A stretch of 64,000 nucleotides of DNA. Source: Ahrensia sp. GTDB taxonomy: Bacteria; Pseudomonadota; Alphaproteobacteria; Rhizobiales; Rhizobiaceae. Of this stretch, positions 48,684 through 56,941 are shown in pieces. Position numbers and translations under genes: made by a program. Within the stretch, counting starts at the first letter, position 1, and every line of letters begins with the position of its first letter. Below the pieces are notes generated by a model. The model was not told where the DNA came from. It worked only from the letters and a program-made list of their open reading frames with translations, and did not search any database. The stretch is taken from contig NZXU01000087.1 of assembly GCA_002698425.1 (NCBI GenBank), forward strand, positions 1 through 64,000. The letters run 5' to 3'.

Positions 48684-51346
48684 TGAGCGAAGCCGTTCGC
48701 ACAACCTGCCCCTATTGCGGCGTCGGCTGCGGCGTCGTCGTCAGCCGCGCCGAAGACGGTTCGGTCACGGTGAAGGGCGACAAGGCGCATCCGGCCAATT
48801 TCGGCCGGCTCTGCTCCAAGGGCTCGGCGCTTGGCGAAACAGTCGATCTCGACGGACGGTTGCTGCACCCGCGGATCGGCGGCAAACGGGCAGGGTGGGA
48901 CGAGGCGCTCGATCTCGTGGCGTCCCGCTTTTCCGAAGCGATCAATGACTATGGGCCGGACAGCGTCGCCTTCTACGTCTCCGGCCAGATCCTCACCGAG
49001 GATTATTATGCGGCCAACAAGCTGATGAAGGGCTTCATCGGCTCGGCCAATATCGACACCAATTCGCGGCTTTGCATGGCTTCGTCCGTCGCCGGTCACC
49101 GGCGCGCCTTCGGAACCGATACGGTTCCGGGCACCTATGAGGATCTGGAAGTCGCGGACCTGATCGTGCTGGCCGGCACCAATCTCGCATGGTGCCACCC
49201 GGTGCTCTACCAGCGCATCGCGGCGGCCAGAGCGAAGCGGCCGGACATGAAGGTTGTACTGATCGATCCGCGCCGCACGATGACCGGCGATATCGCCGAT
49301 ATCCATCTTGCGATTGCGCCTGACGGCGACACAGCCCTGTTTGCCGGCCTGCTGGCGCATCTATCGGCGAGCGGCGCCATCGACACCGAATATGTCGCCA
49401 AGCATACGTCGGGTTTCGCGGAAGCCCTCGAAAAGGCGCGGTCGGTTTCGATTGAAGACATCGCGCGCGCGACCGAACTCTCGGAAAGCGAACTCGAAAG
49501 TTTCTACACTCTCTTCGCGCGAACCGAAAAGACCGTCACGATCTACAGCCAGGGCGTCAACCAGTCCTCGATCGGCACGGACAAGGTCAACGCCATCATC
49601 AACTGCCATCTGGCGACCGGCCGCATCGGCCGGCCCGGTATGGGGCCGTTTTCGGTCACCGGGCAGCCGAACGCGATGGGCGGACGCGAGGTCGGCGGGC
49701 TCGCCAACATGCTCGCCGCCCATCTCGACATCGAGAATCCGGCGCATCGCGATATCGCACGGCGTTTCTGGAAGTCTCCCGCCGTGCCCGGGAAACCGGG
49801 CCTGAAGGCCGTCGATCTGTTCAAGGCCGTCGCCGAGGGGAAGATCAAGGCGCTGTGGATCATGGCGACCAATCCGGTCGATTCCATGCCTGACGCGGAT
49901 GCAGTCAAGGCGGCGCTGGAGGCATGCCCCTTTGTCGTCGTTTCCGATGTCCTGGCCGATACCGACACGACGCGCTACGCCGACGTGCTTCTGCCGTCCG
50001 CAGCCTGGGGCGAAAAGGACGGCACAGTCACCAATTCCGAGCGGCGTATCTCGCGTCAGCGCACCTTCCTGGCGCTACCGGGGGAAGCCAGGCCGGACTG
50101 GTGGCAAATGGCCGAGATCGGCAAGCGCCTGGGCCACGCGGAGGCGTTCGACTGGACCGGACCTTCGGAGATCTTCGCCGAATATGCAGCTATGACCGGC
50201 TTCGAGAATGGCGGCAGCCGTGACCTCGACATCGGCGCCTATGCGCGGATCGGCGCGGAAGCCTATGACAGGCTGGCGCCGTTCCAATGGCCGCAGGCGG
50301 AGGGCGTGACGACGATCGCGAGCCGCTTCTTCGCCAATGGCGGCTTCTTCACGCCAGGCCGGAAGGGCCGCTTTATCGCAATCGACATCGACGTGCCGCA
50401 GCGTATCGGACCGGACTATCCGCTTGTCCTCAATACCGGCCGGGTGCGCGATCACTGGCACACGATGACACGCACCGGCAAAAGCCAGCGGCTGTCCGCC
50501 CATATCGGCGAACCCTATGCGGAATTGCATCCCGCCGACGCTGCTTCGCTGGGTATCTCCGATGCGGATATCGTCACGATCGATAGCCCGTACGGAGGCG
50601 CTCTGGTGCGGGCGCTGGTGACGCCGCGCCAGCGCCAAGGCTCGGTCTTCGTGCCGATGCACTGGAACGACCAGTTCGCGTCGAACGCCCGCATCGACGC
50701 CGTCGTCGCGCCGGTGACCGATCCCCATTCCGGCCAGCCGGCCTCGAAACATGTCGCGGTCAGGGCCGCACGCTTTCCCGCGAAAATCTTCGGCTTCGCC
50801 GTCTGCGCCGAAAGGCCGACCCTGCCGCAAGCGGACTATTGGGCGCTGGCGCGGCTTTCCGCCGGATGGAAGATCGAGCTGGCCCACGGCGCGCCGGCCG
50901 ATGATATCGAGGCTTATGCGCGGCATCTTTTCGGTCTTGGAGGCCGCGACGATATCGACCTGCTGGTCTATGGCGACGCTTCGACCGGTGCTCATCGCGT
51001 CGCCGCCTTCAACGTAAACAGGCTGGTCGGCGCGCTCTTTCTCGCACCATCGCCGGTCGCTGTCTCGCGCAGCTGGGCCGCCGGACTGCTGACCGCCGAG
51101 CATGGCGAAATACCTGCGCGGTGGCGTCTGATCGCCGGACGCCCGGGCGCGGACATGCCGGACAAGGGCGCGATCGTGTGCTCGTGCTTCAATGTCGGCG
51201 CGAAGGAAATCGCCACGGCCGTCCGCTCCGGTTGCGGGACGGTGGAAGCGGTCGGCAAGGCCACCTCAGCCGGAACCAATTGCGGATCCTGCAGATCCGA
51301 GATCAGGGAGATCGTCGATGAACATCGTATCGTCGCCGCGGAATGA
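48683..51346 (+). CDS. nasA: Assimilatory nitrate reductase catalytic subunit
   Basis: An 887-residue molybdopterin enzyme that reduces nitrate to nitrite in the cytoplasm. The N-terminal [4Fe-4S] ligands are Cys9, Cys12, Cys16 and Cys44, followed by the Mo-bisMGD domains (SRLCMASSVAGHRRAFGTD, SQGVNQSSIGTDKVNAI). A C-terminal BFD-like [2Fe-2S] module lies from about residue 833 (CSCFNVGAKEI, GTNCGSCRSEI). The extra cluster suits an external ferredoxin- or NAD(P)H-linked donor. No separate electron-transfer subunit is encoded nearby. The cysG start lies within its last 29 bases. Confidence 0.95.
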   Translation: MSEAVRTTCPYCGVGCGVVVSRAEDGSVTVKGDKAHPANFGRLCSKGSALGETVDLDGRLLHPRIGGKRAGWDEALDLVASRFSEAINDYGPDSVAFYVSGQILTEDYYAANKLMKGFIGSANIDTNSRLCMASSVAGHRRAFGTDTVPGTYEDLEVADLIVLAGTNLAWCHPVLYQRIAAARAKRPDMKVVLIDPRRTMTGDIADIHLAIAPDGDTALFAGLLAHLSASGAIDTEYVAKHTSGFAEALEKARSVSIEDIARATELSESELESFYTLFARTEKTVTIYSQGVNQSSIGTDKVNAIINCHLATGRIGRPGMGPFSVTGQPNAMGGREVGGLANMLAAHLDIENPAHRDIARRFWKSPAVPGKPGLKAVDLFKAVAEGKIKALWIMATNPVDSMPDADAVKAALEACPFVVVSDVLADTDTTRYADVLLPSAAWGEKDGTVTNSERRISRQRTFLALPGEARPDWWQMAEIGKRLGHAEAFDWTGPSEIFAEYAAMTGFENGGSRDLDIGAYARIGAEAYDRLAPFQWPQAEGVTTIASRFFANGGFFTPGRKGRFIAIDIDVPQRIGPDYPLVLNTGRVRDHWHTMTRTGKSQRLSAHIGEPYAELHPADAASLGISDADIVTIDSPYGGALVRALVTPRQRQGSVFVPMHWNDQFASNARIDAVVAPVTDPHSGQPASKHVAVRAARFPAKIFGFAVCAERPTLPQADYWALARLSAGWKIELAHGAPADDIEAYARHLFGLGGRDDIDLLVYGDASTGAHRVAAFNVNRLVGALFLAPSPVAVSRSWAAGLLTAEHGEIPARWRLIAGRPGADMPDKGAIVCSCFNVGAKEIATAVRSGCGTVEAVGKATSAGTNCGSCRSEIREIVDEHRIVAAE

Positions 51347-52778
51347 GCCGCGCCGCCCCCGGCGGATGGAGGATCTGGCCACGCTGCCGGTCTTCTTCAA
51401 ACTGCAGGCAAAACGCACCATCGTCGCCGGCGGATCGGACGCAGCCGCGTGGAAGGCCGAACTGCTCGCCTCCACGGGAGCCGAGGTGCATGTCTACGCC
51501 GCCGATGCCTCACCGACCATGCAGGCTCTGGCGGATGCGGGCACAGTCATTCTCCACAATGACAACTGGACGGCCGATATCCTGCCCGGCGCGGCGATCG
51601 CCATTTGCGACGCGGAGACCGACGACGAGGCGGAAGCCTTTTTCCAGGCGGCGCGAAATGCCGGTGTTCCGGTCAACGTGATCGACAAGCCGGCCTTCTG
51701 CGAATTCCAGTTCGGCTCCATCGTCAACCGCTCGCCCGCCGTCATCGCGATTTCGACCGACGGGGCAGCGCCGATCCTCGGCCAGGCGATCCGCCGCCGC
51801 ATCGAGACGCTGGTTCCGCCGGCCCTTGCCGACTGGGCGAGAGTGGCGCGCGACATCCGCGATACCGTCACGGCGCGCCTCGCGGCGGGTCCGCAACGGC
51901 GCGCCTTCTGGGAAGGTTTCACCGATCGCGCCTTTGGCCCGGCGCCGTCGAAACATGCGGCAGAGGAACTTGCGCGCGAGGCGACATCGATCGCCGCCGG
52001 TCTCGGCGAGGCCCAGGGTCGGGTCACGCTGGTCGGCGCAGGCCCGGGCGATGCCGAATTGCTGACCCTCAAGGCGGTGCGTGCGCTGCAGGCGGCCGAT
52101 GTGATCCTGTTCGACGATCTGGTCTCCGACGACGTGTTGGAACTGGCGCGACGGGAAGCGAAGCGCATGCTGGTCGGCAAGCGCGGCGGGCGCGAAAGCT
52201 GCCGTCAGGAAGACATCAACGACATGATGGTTTCGCTGGCGAAGGCAGGCAAGCATGTCGTGCGGCTGAAGGGCGGCGATCCGATGATCTTTGGCCGCGC
52301 CGGCGAGGAGATCGCCCGGCTCGAGGCCGAAGGCATTCCCGTCAGCGTCGTGCCAGGCATCACCTCGGCGCTGGCAATGGCGTCCTCGCTCGGCGTCTCT
52401 CTGACACATCGCGACTGCGCCCAGTCGGTGCGCTTCATCACCGGGCATAGCCGAAAGGGCGAATTGCCGAGCGACATCGACTGGAGAGCCATCGCCGACC
52501 GGAAAACCACGACGATCTTCTACATGGGCGGCCGCACTGCCGGCGCGATCTCGGCGACGCTCATCGATCACGGTCTTTCGCCCGAGATGCCGGTCGTCAT
52601 CGCCAAGGCCGTCTCGCGACCCGGTCAGCGCCATTGGACCGGCATGCTCCGCGACCTTCCTGCCGCGATGGGTGGTATCGGACACGACGAACCGGTGCTG
52701 ATCGGCGTCGGTTCTGTCTTTGCGGGCGCGAGGGGTTACTCGGCCATTGGTTCCGACATGGAGACCGTTGCCGCTTGA
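51318..52778 (+). CDS. cysG: Siroheme synthase CysG
   Basis: A 486-residue trifunctional enzyme that makes siroheme, the cofactor of NirB. The N-terminal part (about 15-220) is the precorrin-2 dehydrogenase/ferrochelatase, with the NAD-binding AGGSDAAAWKA. The C-terminal uroporphyrinogen III methyltransferase begins at about 236 with LVGAGPGDAELLTLKA and contains RLKGGDPMIFGRAGEE. The ATG at 51318 has AGGGAG seven bases upstream and overlaps nasA. Last gene of the nas operon, supplying its own cofactor pathway. Confidence 0.96.
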   Translation: MNIVSSPRNEPRRPRRMEDLATLPVFFKLQAKRTIVAGGSDAAAWKAELLASTGAEVHVYAADASPTMQALADAGTVILHNDNWTADILPGAAIAICDAETDDEAEAFFQAARNAGVPVNVIDKPAFCEFQFGSIVNRSPAVIAISTDGAAPILGQAIRRRIETLVPPALADWARVARDIRDTVTARLAAGPQRRAFWEGFTDRAFGPAPSKHAAEELAREATSIAAGLGEAQGRVTLVGAGPGDAELLTLKAVRALQAADVILFDDLVSDDVLELARREAKRMLVGKRGGRESCRQEDINDMMVSLAKAGKHVVRLKGGDPMIFGRAGEEIARLEAEGIPVSVVPGITSALAMASSLGVSLTHRDCAQSVRFITGHSRKGELPSDIDWRAIADRKTTTIFYMGGRTAGAISATLIDHGLSPEMPVVIAKAVSRPGQRHWTGMLRDLPAAMGGIGHDEPVLIGVGSVFAGARGYSAIGSDMETVAA

Positions 52779-52796
52779 ACCGCCGGCTGCGGCGGT
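52779..52796 (+). terminator. Weak hairpin at the end of the nas operon
   Basis: A 6-bp stem (52779-52784 with 52791-52796) with a 6-nt loop starts directly after the cysG stop. There is no T-tract, so it may be an mRNA 3'-end stabiliser or a Rho-assisted site rather than an intrinsic terminator. Confidence 0.35.
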
Positions 52797-52897
52797 CATG
52801 CAGCCCGGCTTTCCGCCGTTCCACAGCGCCGATCAGGCTGTTCTCGTCAGAGAAAGCCGGAACCGCCTGTGAATGTCGATTTCCTGATAAGTGGCTT

Positions 52898-52982
52898 TGG
52901 TGCCCCTGGCCGGGATCGAACCAGCACTCCTTGCGGAACTCGATTTTGAGTCGAGCGCGTCTACCAATTCCGCCACAGGGGC
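52898..52982 (-). tRNA. tRNA-Leu (anticodon CAA)
   Basis: An 85-nt tRNA with the CCA end encoded. A 7-bp acceptor stem pairs GCCCCTG with CAGGGGC. The long variable arm (TTCCGCAAGGAG) marks a class II tRNA. The anticodon stem CTCGA/TCGAG closes the loop CTCAAAA, giving anticodon CAA at 52948-52946, which reads UUG. The T arm GGTTCGATCCC is intact. The rest of 52797-53147 shows no other feature. Confidence 0.95.
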
Positions 52983-53147
52983 ATGCGAAGCGTGTCGCTT
53001 CAGCGCCATCGTCGTCTAGCGTTCCGCCACGGGGGGCGTCAAGCGGCAAGGTCGCGCAGTTTTCCGGATGCGGCGCGGGCTGATCGATTGCGCTTCTCGC
53101 CGGCGCGACCTAAGGACGTGCGCGACATCGAACGGGACATTCGCCGC

Positions 53148-53735
53148 ATGAGCATGATTCGCAGGCTTTACGACTGGACCATGGGCCTGGCGGCGACACG
53201 CCATGCCGAGCGCATGCTCGCCCTGGTCTCCTTCATGGAGAGTTCGTTCTTCCCGATCCCGCCGGATGTCCTGTTGATCCCGATGGTGCTGGCGGACAAG
53301 GCGAAGTGGCTCCGTTATGCGCTGGTCTGCACGGCCGCCTCGATCGTCGGCGCGCTGCTCGGTTACGCCATCGGCATGTTCCTCTACGAACAGGCCGCCG
53401 TGCCCTTGCTGGAATTCTACGGCTATCTCGACAAGTTCGACGAGTTCCGGGCGATCTTCAAGGACTGGGGCTGGTGGTTCGTGCTGATCGCCGGGCTGAC
53501 GCCGTTTCCCTACAAGGTCATCACCATCGCGTCGGGCGCAGCCGGCCTCAGCCTGCCGATCTTCATTGTCGCCTCGATCGTGTCGCGCGGCCTACGCTTC
53601 CTGATCGTCTCGGGCCTGCTCTTCTGGTTCGGCGCGCCGATCCGCGATTTCATCGAGAAATATCTCGGCCTTCTTTTCACCCTTTTCGTGGTCTTGCTGC
53701 TCGGCGGTTTCGTGGCCGTGCGCTACGTGTTCTAG
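53148..53735 (+). CDS. VTT/DedA-family membrane protein (YqaA-like)
   Basis: A 195-residue inner-membrane protein of the DedA/VTT fold with about five hydrophobic segments. The ESSFFPIPPDVLLIPM motif near the N-terminus and the GLTPFPYKVITIASGAAGL motif are characteristic. Relatives act in lipid or metabolite flipping and in membrane homeostasis; the substrate is unknown. The start at the first ATG of MSMIRRLYDW is supported by homology rather than by a strong ribosome binding site. It is followed by dsbB after 13 bp. Confidence 0.9.
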   Translation: MSMIRRLYDWTMGLAATRHAERMLALVSFMESSFFPIPPDVLLIPMVLADKAKWLRYALVCTAASIVGALLGYAIGMFLYEQAAVPLLEFYGYLDKFDEFRAIFKDWGWWFVLIAGLTPFPYKVITIASGAAGLSLPIFIVASIVSRGLRFLIVSGLLFWFGAPIRDFIEKYLGLLFTLFVVLLLGGFVAVRYVF

Positions 53736-53748
53736 ACAGGAAATCGCC

Positions 53749-54264
53749 ATGACATCGACACATGAATCCGGTCGCTTCCACATGATGACGGCGCTGTTCC
53801 TGGCGGCGGCGATGGCGGCGGTGGTCGGCACGGCGCTGGGCTTCGAACACATTGGCGGCTTCATTCCCTGCAAGCTCTGCCTCGAGGAGCGCATTCCCTA
53901 TTATACCGGCGTGCCGGTGGCGCTTCTGGCAGCCGTTGCATCGGGCCTGCGCCTGCCTGCATGGATCGCGCGGCTGCTGCTGGCGATCGTCGGCTTGCTG
54001 ATGACGGTCGGGTTGGTGATGGCGGTCTATCACTCCGGCGTCGAATGGCACTGGTGGGCCGGACCCGCCGATTGCTCGACATCGGCGACGAGCGGCCTGG
54101 CGAGCAATGCCGGCGATCTGCTCGGTTCGCTGGACAGCGTCACGCCGCCGGCCTGCGACCAGGCGGCTGGCCGTTTCCTCGGACTGTCCTTTGCCGGGTG
54201 GAACGTTGTTTCCAGCCTGATCCTGGCGGCAATCGCCTACCGGGCGGCGCTGCGCAAGAGCTGA
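53749..54264 (+). CDS. dsbB: Disulfide bond formation protein B
   Basis: A 171-residue four-helix membrane protein that reoxidises a periplasmic DsbA by passing electrons to quinone. The first redox pair is Cys41-Lys-Leu-Cys44 in the first periplasmic loop, just after helix 1; the second is Cys109 and Cys136 in the second loop. The EERIPYY segment after the first pair is typical of alphaproteobacterial DsbB. AGGA lies eight bases before the ATG. No dsbA was seen in the window. Confidence 0.93.
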   Translation: MTSTHESGRFHMMTALFLAAAMAAVVGTALGFEHIGGFIPCKLCLEERIPYYTGVPVALLAAVASGLRLPAWIARLLLAIVGLLMTVGLVMAVYHSGVEWHWWAGPADCSTSATSGLASNAGDLLGSLDSVTPPACDQAAGRFLGLSFAGWNVVSSLILAAIAYRAALRKS

Positions 54265-54265
54265 T

Positions 54266-54295
54266 AAAAAAGGCCGGAGACCCGATCAGGGTTCC
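54266..54295 (-). terminator. Intrinsic terminator of the HNH endonuclease gene
   Basis: On the minus strand a GGAACCC...GGGTCTCC hairpin with one bulged base spans 54295-54276 and includes the stop codon in its loop. It is followed by GGCC and six T residues at 54271-54266. This is a plausible terminator that overlaps the last codons of the gene. Confidence 0.55.
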
Positions 54296-54843
54296 AGCTC
54301 GACATCCCAGTAAAGGTAATCCATCCAGCTCTCGTGAAGGTAGTTGGGCGGAAAACTTCGGCCATTGTTGTGCAGGTCGTGCACGGTGGGATGGAAGGGC
54401 TTTTGATGCGGCGTCATGCCCGATTCCCGGGGCATCTTGCCGCCCTTCCTCAGATTGCAGGGCGAACAGGCCGTGACAATGTTTTCCCATGTCGTCTGGC
54501 CGCCGAAGCGGCGCGGGATGAGATGGTCGAAAGTCAGGTCGTCGGGCGAGCCGCAATACTGGCACTGGAACCGGTCCCGCAGGAAGACATTGAAGCGGGT
54601 GAAGGCCGGATGGGCCGAGGGTTTGACGTAGCTTTTCAGGCAGACGACGCTCGGAACCTTCATCGCGAAGGAGGGCGACGAGACCGCGTGGTCATATTCG
54701 GCCACGATGTTCACACGGTCGAGAAAGACCGCCTTGATCGCGTCCTGCCAGGACCAGAGCGACAAGGGATAATAACTCAGCGGACGGTAATCCGCATTCA
54801 AGACGAGCGCCGGAAGGCTGTCCGGCGAGACCGCAATCGTCAA
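54286..54843 (-). CDS. HNH endonuclease family protein
   Basis: A 185-residue protein with a compact HNH nuclease motif. CQYCGS, the catalytic FDHLIPRRFGG and CSPCNLRKGG give the two metal-binding Cys pairs around the His. The N-terminal PALVLNADYRPLSYYPLSLWSWQDAI-type block defines a widely conserved bacterial family of unknown biological role that is not tied to mobile elements. The start is a TTG at 54843 with GAGG upstream. No restriction or phage genes accompany it. Confidence 0.92.
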   Translation of the reverse strand: MTIAVSPDSLPALVLNADYRPLSYYPLSLWSWQDAIKAVFLDRVNIVAEYDHAVSSPSFAMKVPSVVCLKSYVKPSAHPAFTRFNVFLRDRFQCQYCGSPDDLTFDHLIPRRFGGQTTWENIVTACSPCNLRKGGKMPRESGMTPHQKPFHPTVHDLHNNGRSFPPNYLHESWMDYLYWDVELEP

Positions 54844-54880
54844 GGCTCACCTCTTCGTATCACGATGTTTCCGTGGCCAT

Positions 54881-54910
54881 ATAGTAAGCGCGTTGTGACA
54901 TCCTTGTGAA
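54881..54910 (-). promoter_or_regulatory. Candidate promoter of the HNH endonuclease gene
   Basis: On the minus strand TTCACA at 54910-54905 and TACTAT at 54886-54881 are separated by 18 bp, about 37 bp upstream of the TTG start. The surrounding 126 bp between this gene and alkA are AT-rich and hold no gene. Confidence 0.35.
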
Positions 54911-54969
54911 GCATTGCCGCGTTATCTGCGTTTTAGCAAAAACGGCAAAATTTTCAATCGCTTGTTTGG

Positions 54970-55662
54970 TCAGGTGTCGACCGGCATGACGATACGCCCG
55001 CGCCGCGCGGCGTAGAATGACCAGAAAAGCCGCGCCGCCACGCCGCGCCAGGGCGCCCATGATTCGGCCATGGCCCGCAGCTGCTTTTCAGTCGGACGCG
55101 ACGGAAGCTCGAAGGCGTCGGCCGCCGCCGCCTGCAGCGCGATGTCGCCGGCGGGGAAGATGTCGGGGTGGCCGGCGGCGAACAGCAGATAGACCTCCGC
55201 CGTCCACGGGCCTATTCCCTTGATCGCCGTCATCTCGGCGATCGCCGCCGCGCCGTCGATGCGGCACATGTGGTCGAGGTCGAGCCGGCCCTCGATGACG
55301 GCTTCGCTGACCGCGATCAGGGTACGCTGCTTCGGTCGCGACAGGCCGGCCTCGCGCCATGCGTCCTCGCCGCCGTCCAGGAAAGCGGCCGGATCGAGCG
55401 GATCGATCAGCCGGGTCAGGCGATCCCAGATCGCGGCGGCGCTCTGCTTGGAGACCTGTTGCGAAACGATGACCGAGGCCAGGCTGGCGAAACCGGGCTC
55501 CGAGCGGCGCAGCGGCACCTCGCCGGCCTCCGTGATAACGGCGGCAAGGCGCTTGTCGGTCGCGCGCAGAAAGGCTAGGTCGCGGGCGATCTCGTCGGCG
55601 GTGTCGATCGGCGCCAGCGATTGCGCTGGCGGTGCGTCGCCTCTACCTAGATCGCCAGCCAT
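54970..55662 (-). CDS. alkA: DNA-3-methyladenine glycosylase II
   Basis: A 230-residue base-excision repair glycosylase of the HhH-GPD superfamily. The helix-hairpin-helix and following region IKGIGPWTAEVYLLFAAG and the catalytic Asp in PAGDIAL are intact. It removes alkylated bases such as 3-methyladenine. The ATG at 55662 is chosen because the family core begins about 20 residues later and no other start fits. This start codon shares two bases with the divergent gluQ start. A TTG extension to 55722 would overlap gluQ further and is less likely. Confidence 0.9.
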   Translation of the reverse strand: MAGDLGRGDAPPAQSLAPIDTADEIARDLAFLRATDKRLAAVITEAGEVPLRRSEPGFASLASVIVSQQVSKQSAAAIWDRLTRLIDPLDPAAFLDGGEDAWREAGLSRPKQRTLIAVSEAVIEGRLDLDHMCRIDGAAAIAEMTAIKGIGPWTAEVYLLFAAGHPDIFPAGDIALQAAAADAFELPSRPTEKQLRAMAESWAPWRGVAARLFWSFYAARRGRIVMPVDT

Positions 55663-56560
55663 GACCCACGATGTCTCCAGTTCCGATCCGCGATCCGTCT
55701 TTCGTTTCGCGCCCAGCCCCAACGGGGCGCTGCATCTCGGCCACGCCTATTCCGCCATTCTCAATTTCGAGATGGCGCGCGAGGCGGGCGGGCGATTCCT
55801 GTTGCGCATGGAGGATATCGACACGGAACGCTGTTCACCAGCGTTGGAGGCGGCGATGCTCGCCGATCTCGCCTGGCTCGGCGTGTCCTGGGAGGACCCG
55901 GTGCGCCGCCAGTCGGAGCATTTCGCCGATTACCGCGCCGCATTGGAGGCGCTGGAGGACGAAGGGCTGGTCTATCGCGCCTATCTGAGCCGCTCCGACA
56001 TCCGCCGGCTGGTCGAAGCCGGCGAGAGGGCCGGCACGGCGTGGCCGCGCGATCCGGACGGCGCGCCGCTCTATCCGGGCGGCCCGGGCGAGGAGGGCGA
56101 GGAGGACGCGCCCTATATCCTGCGGCTGGACATGGAGCGGGCGGTCGAACGCGCCGGCCCGGGTCTTTCCTGGACCGAGGGCGGCATGGGTCCGGGCGGC
56201 GAGACCGGGGAGATCGCGGCGGATCCGGCCGCATGGGGGGACGTGATCCTGGCGCGGCGCGATACGCCGACAAGCTACAATCTGTCGGTCGTGGTCGACG
56301 ATGCGTTGCAGGGCGTGACGCATATCGTGCGCGGGCGCGACCTGTTCCACGCCACATCGGTGCATGTTTTGCTGCAGGAACTGCTCGGCCTGCCGCGCCC
56401 GGACTATTTCCATCACGACCTCGTCCTGGCCGAAGACGGGCGGAAACTGTCGAAGAGCAATCGCGACACCAGCCTGCAATCGCTGCGCGCCGCGGGCGCG
56501 ACGCCGGGCGATATTCGCAGGATGACCGGATTGCCCCGGGCGGAGCCTCTCGATCAGTAG
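55661..56560 (+). CDS. gluQ: Glutamyl-Q tRNA(Asp) synthetase
   Basis: A 299-residue truncated glutamyl-tRNA synthetase paralog that loads glutamate onto queuosine in tRNA(Asp). The HIGH-like motif is HLGH in RFAPSPNGALHLGHAYSA, and the KMSKS-like motif is KLSKSN near the C-terminus. No anticodon-binding domain is present. The Cys residues that bind zinc in the E. coli enzyme are absent; this region reads VYRAYLSRSDIRR. The ATG at 55661 is the only start upstream of the catalytic core that fits. It is convergent with the next gene, overlapping it by 7 bp. Confidence 0.92.
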   Translation: MTHDVSSSDPRSVFRFAPSPNGALHLGHAYSAILNFEMAREAGGRFLLRMEDIDTERCSPALEAAMLADLAWLGVSWEDPVRRQSEHFADYRAALEALEDEGLVYRAYLSRSDIRRLVEAGERAGTAWPRDPDGAPLYPGGPGEEGEEDAPYILRLDMERAVERAGPGLSWTEGGMGPGGETGEIAADPAAWGDVILARRDTPTSYNLSVVVDDALQGVTHIVRGRDLFHATSVHVLLQELLGLPRPDYFHHDLVLAEDGRKLSKSNRDTSLQSLRAAGATPGDIRRMTGLPRAEPLDQ

Positions 56561-56847
56561 TGCAGCCGGTTGGCGAAGGATTTCAGCAAGGACAGCAGGC
56601 CGAGGCACAGGAACGCGCCGATGACGCAGGCAAACATGCGTAGCGCATCGTTGTAGATCGGCAGTTTCAGGTTTTCGAGGCTGAAAAGACCGAGGAAACC
56701 TCCGGCGATCAGGATGATCATGTTCGGGATGGTGCCGAAACCGTCGGAGCCGATCACATTGTCGGTCGCTGCGGCGAGGAAATAGGCCCCGGCCACGAGA
56801 CCGAGGGCAAAAACGATCAGCGAAAAATTGTCGAATTCGGCAAGCAC
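56554..56847 (-). CDS. Small membrane protein, function unknown
   Basis: A 97-residue protein with three hydrophobic segments (about residues 8-27, 38-56 and 67-88), so likely three membrane passes. The loops DNVIGSDGFGTIPN and LENLKLPIYNDALR separate them. It overlaps the end of gluQ by 7 bp in convergent orientation, and lies downstream of yihY on the same strand, 94 bp away. I do not recognise a characterised family. Confidence 0.75.
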   Translation of the reverse strand: MLAEFDNFSLIVFALGLVAGAYFLAAATDNVIGSDGFGTIPNMIILIAGGFLGLFSLENLKLPIYNDALRMFACVIGAFLCLGLLSLLKSFANRLHY

Positions 56848-56941
56848 GTTCGACCTCCGCTGCCAATCCAGCGATGGCCGTACTCTACGGAGAGCCCGTT
56901 AAGCGGAGATTGGCGCGAAGGCTCGAATTTGACGCGAATTG

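Noticed and set aside
54286..54843. HNH gene as part of a restriction, homing or phage defence system
   Set aside because: It belongs to a broadly conserved chromosomal HNH family and sits among housekeeping genes, with no methylase, integrase or repeat nearby.
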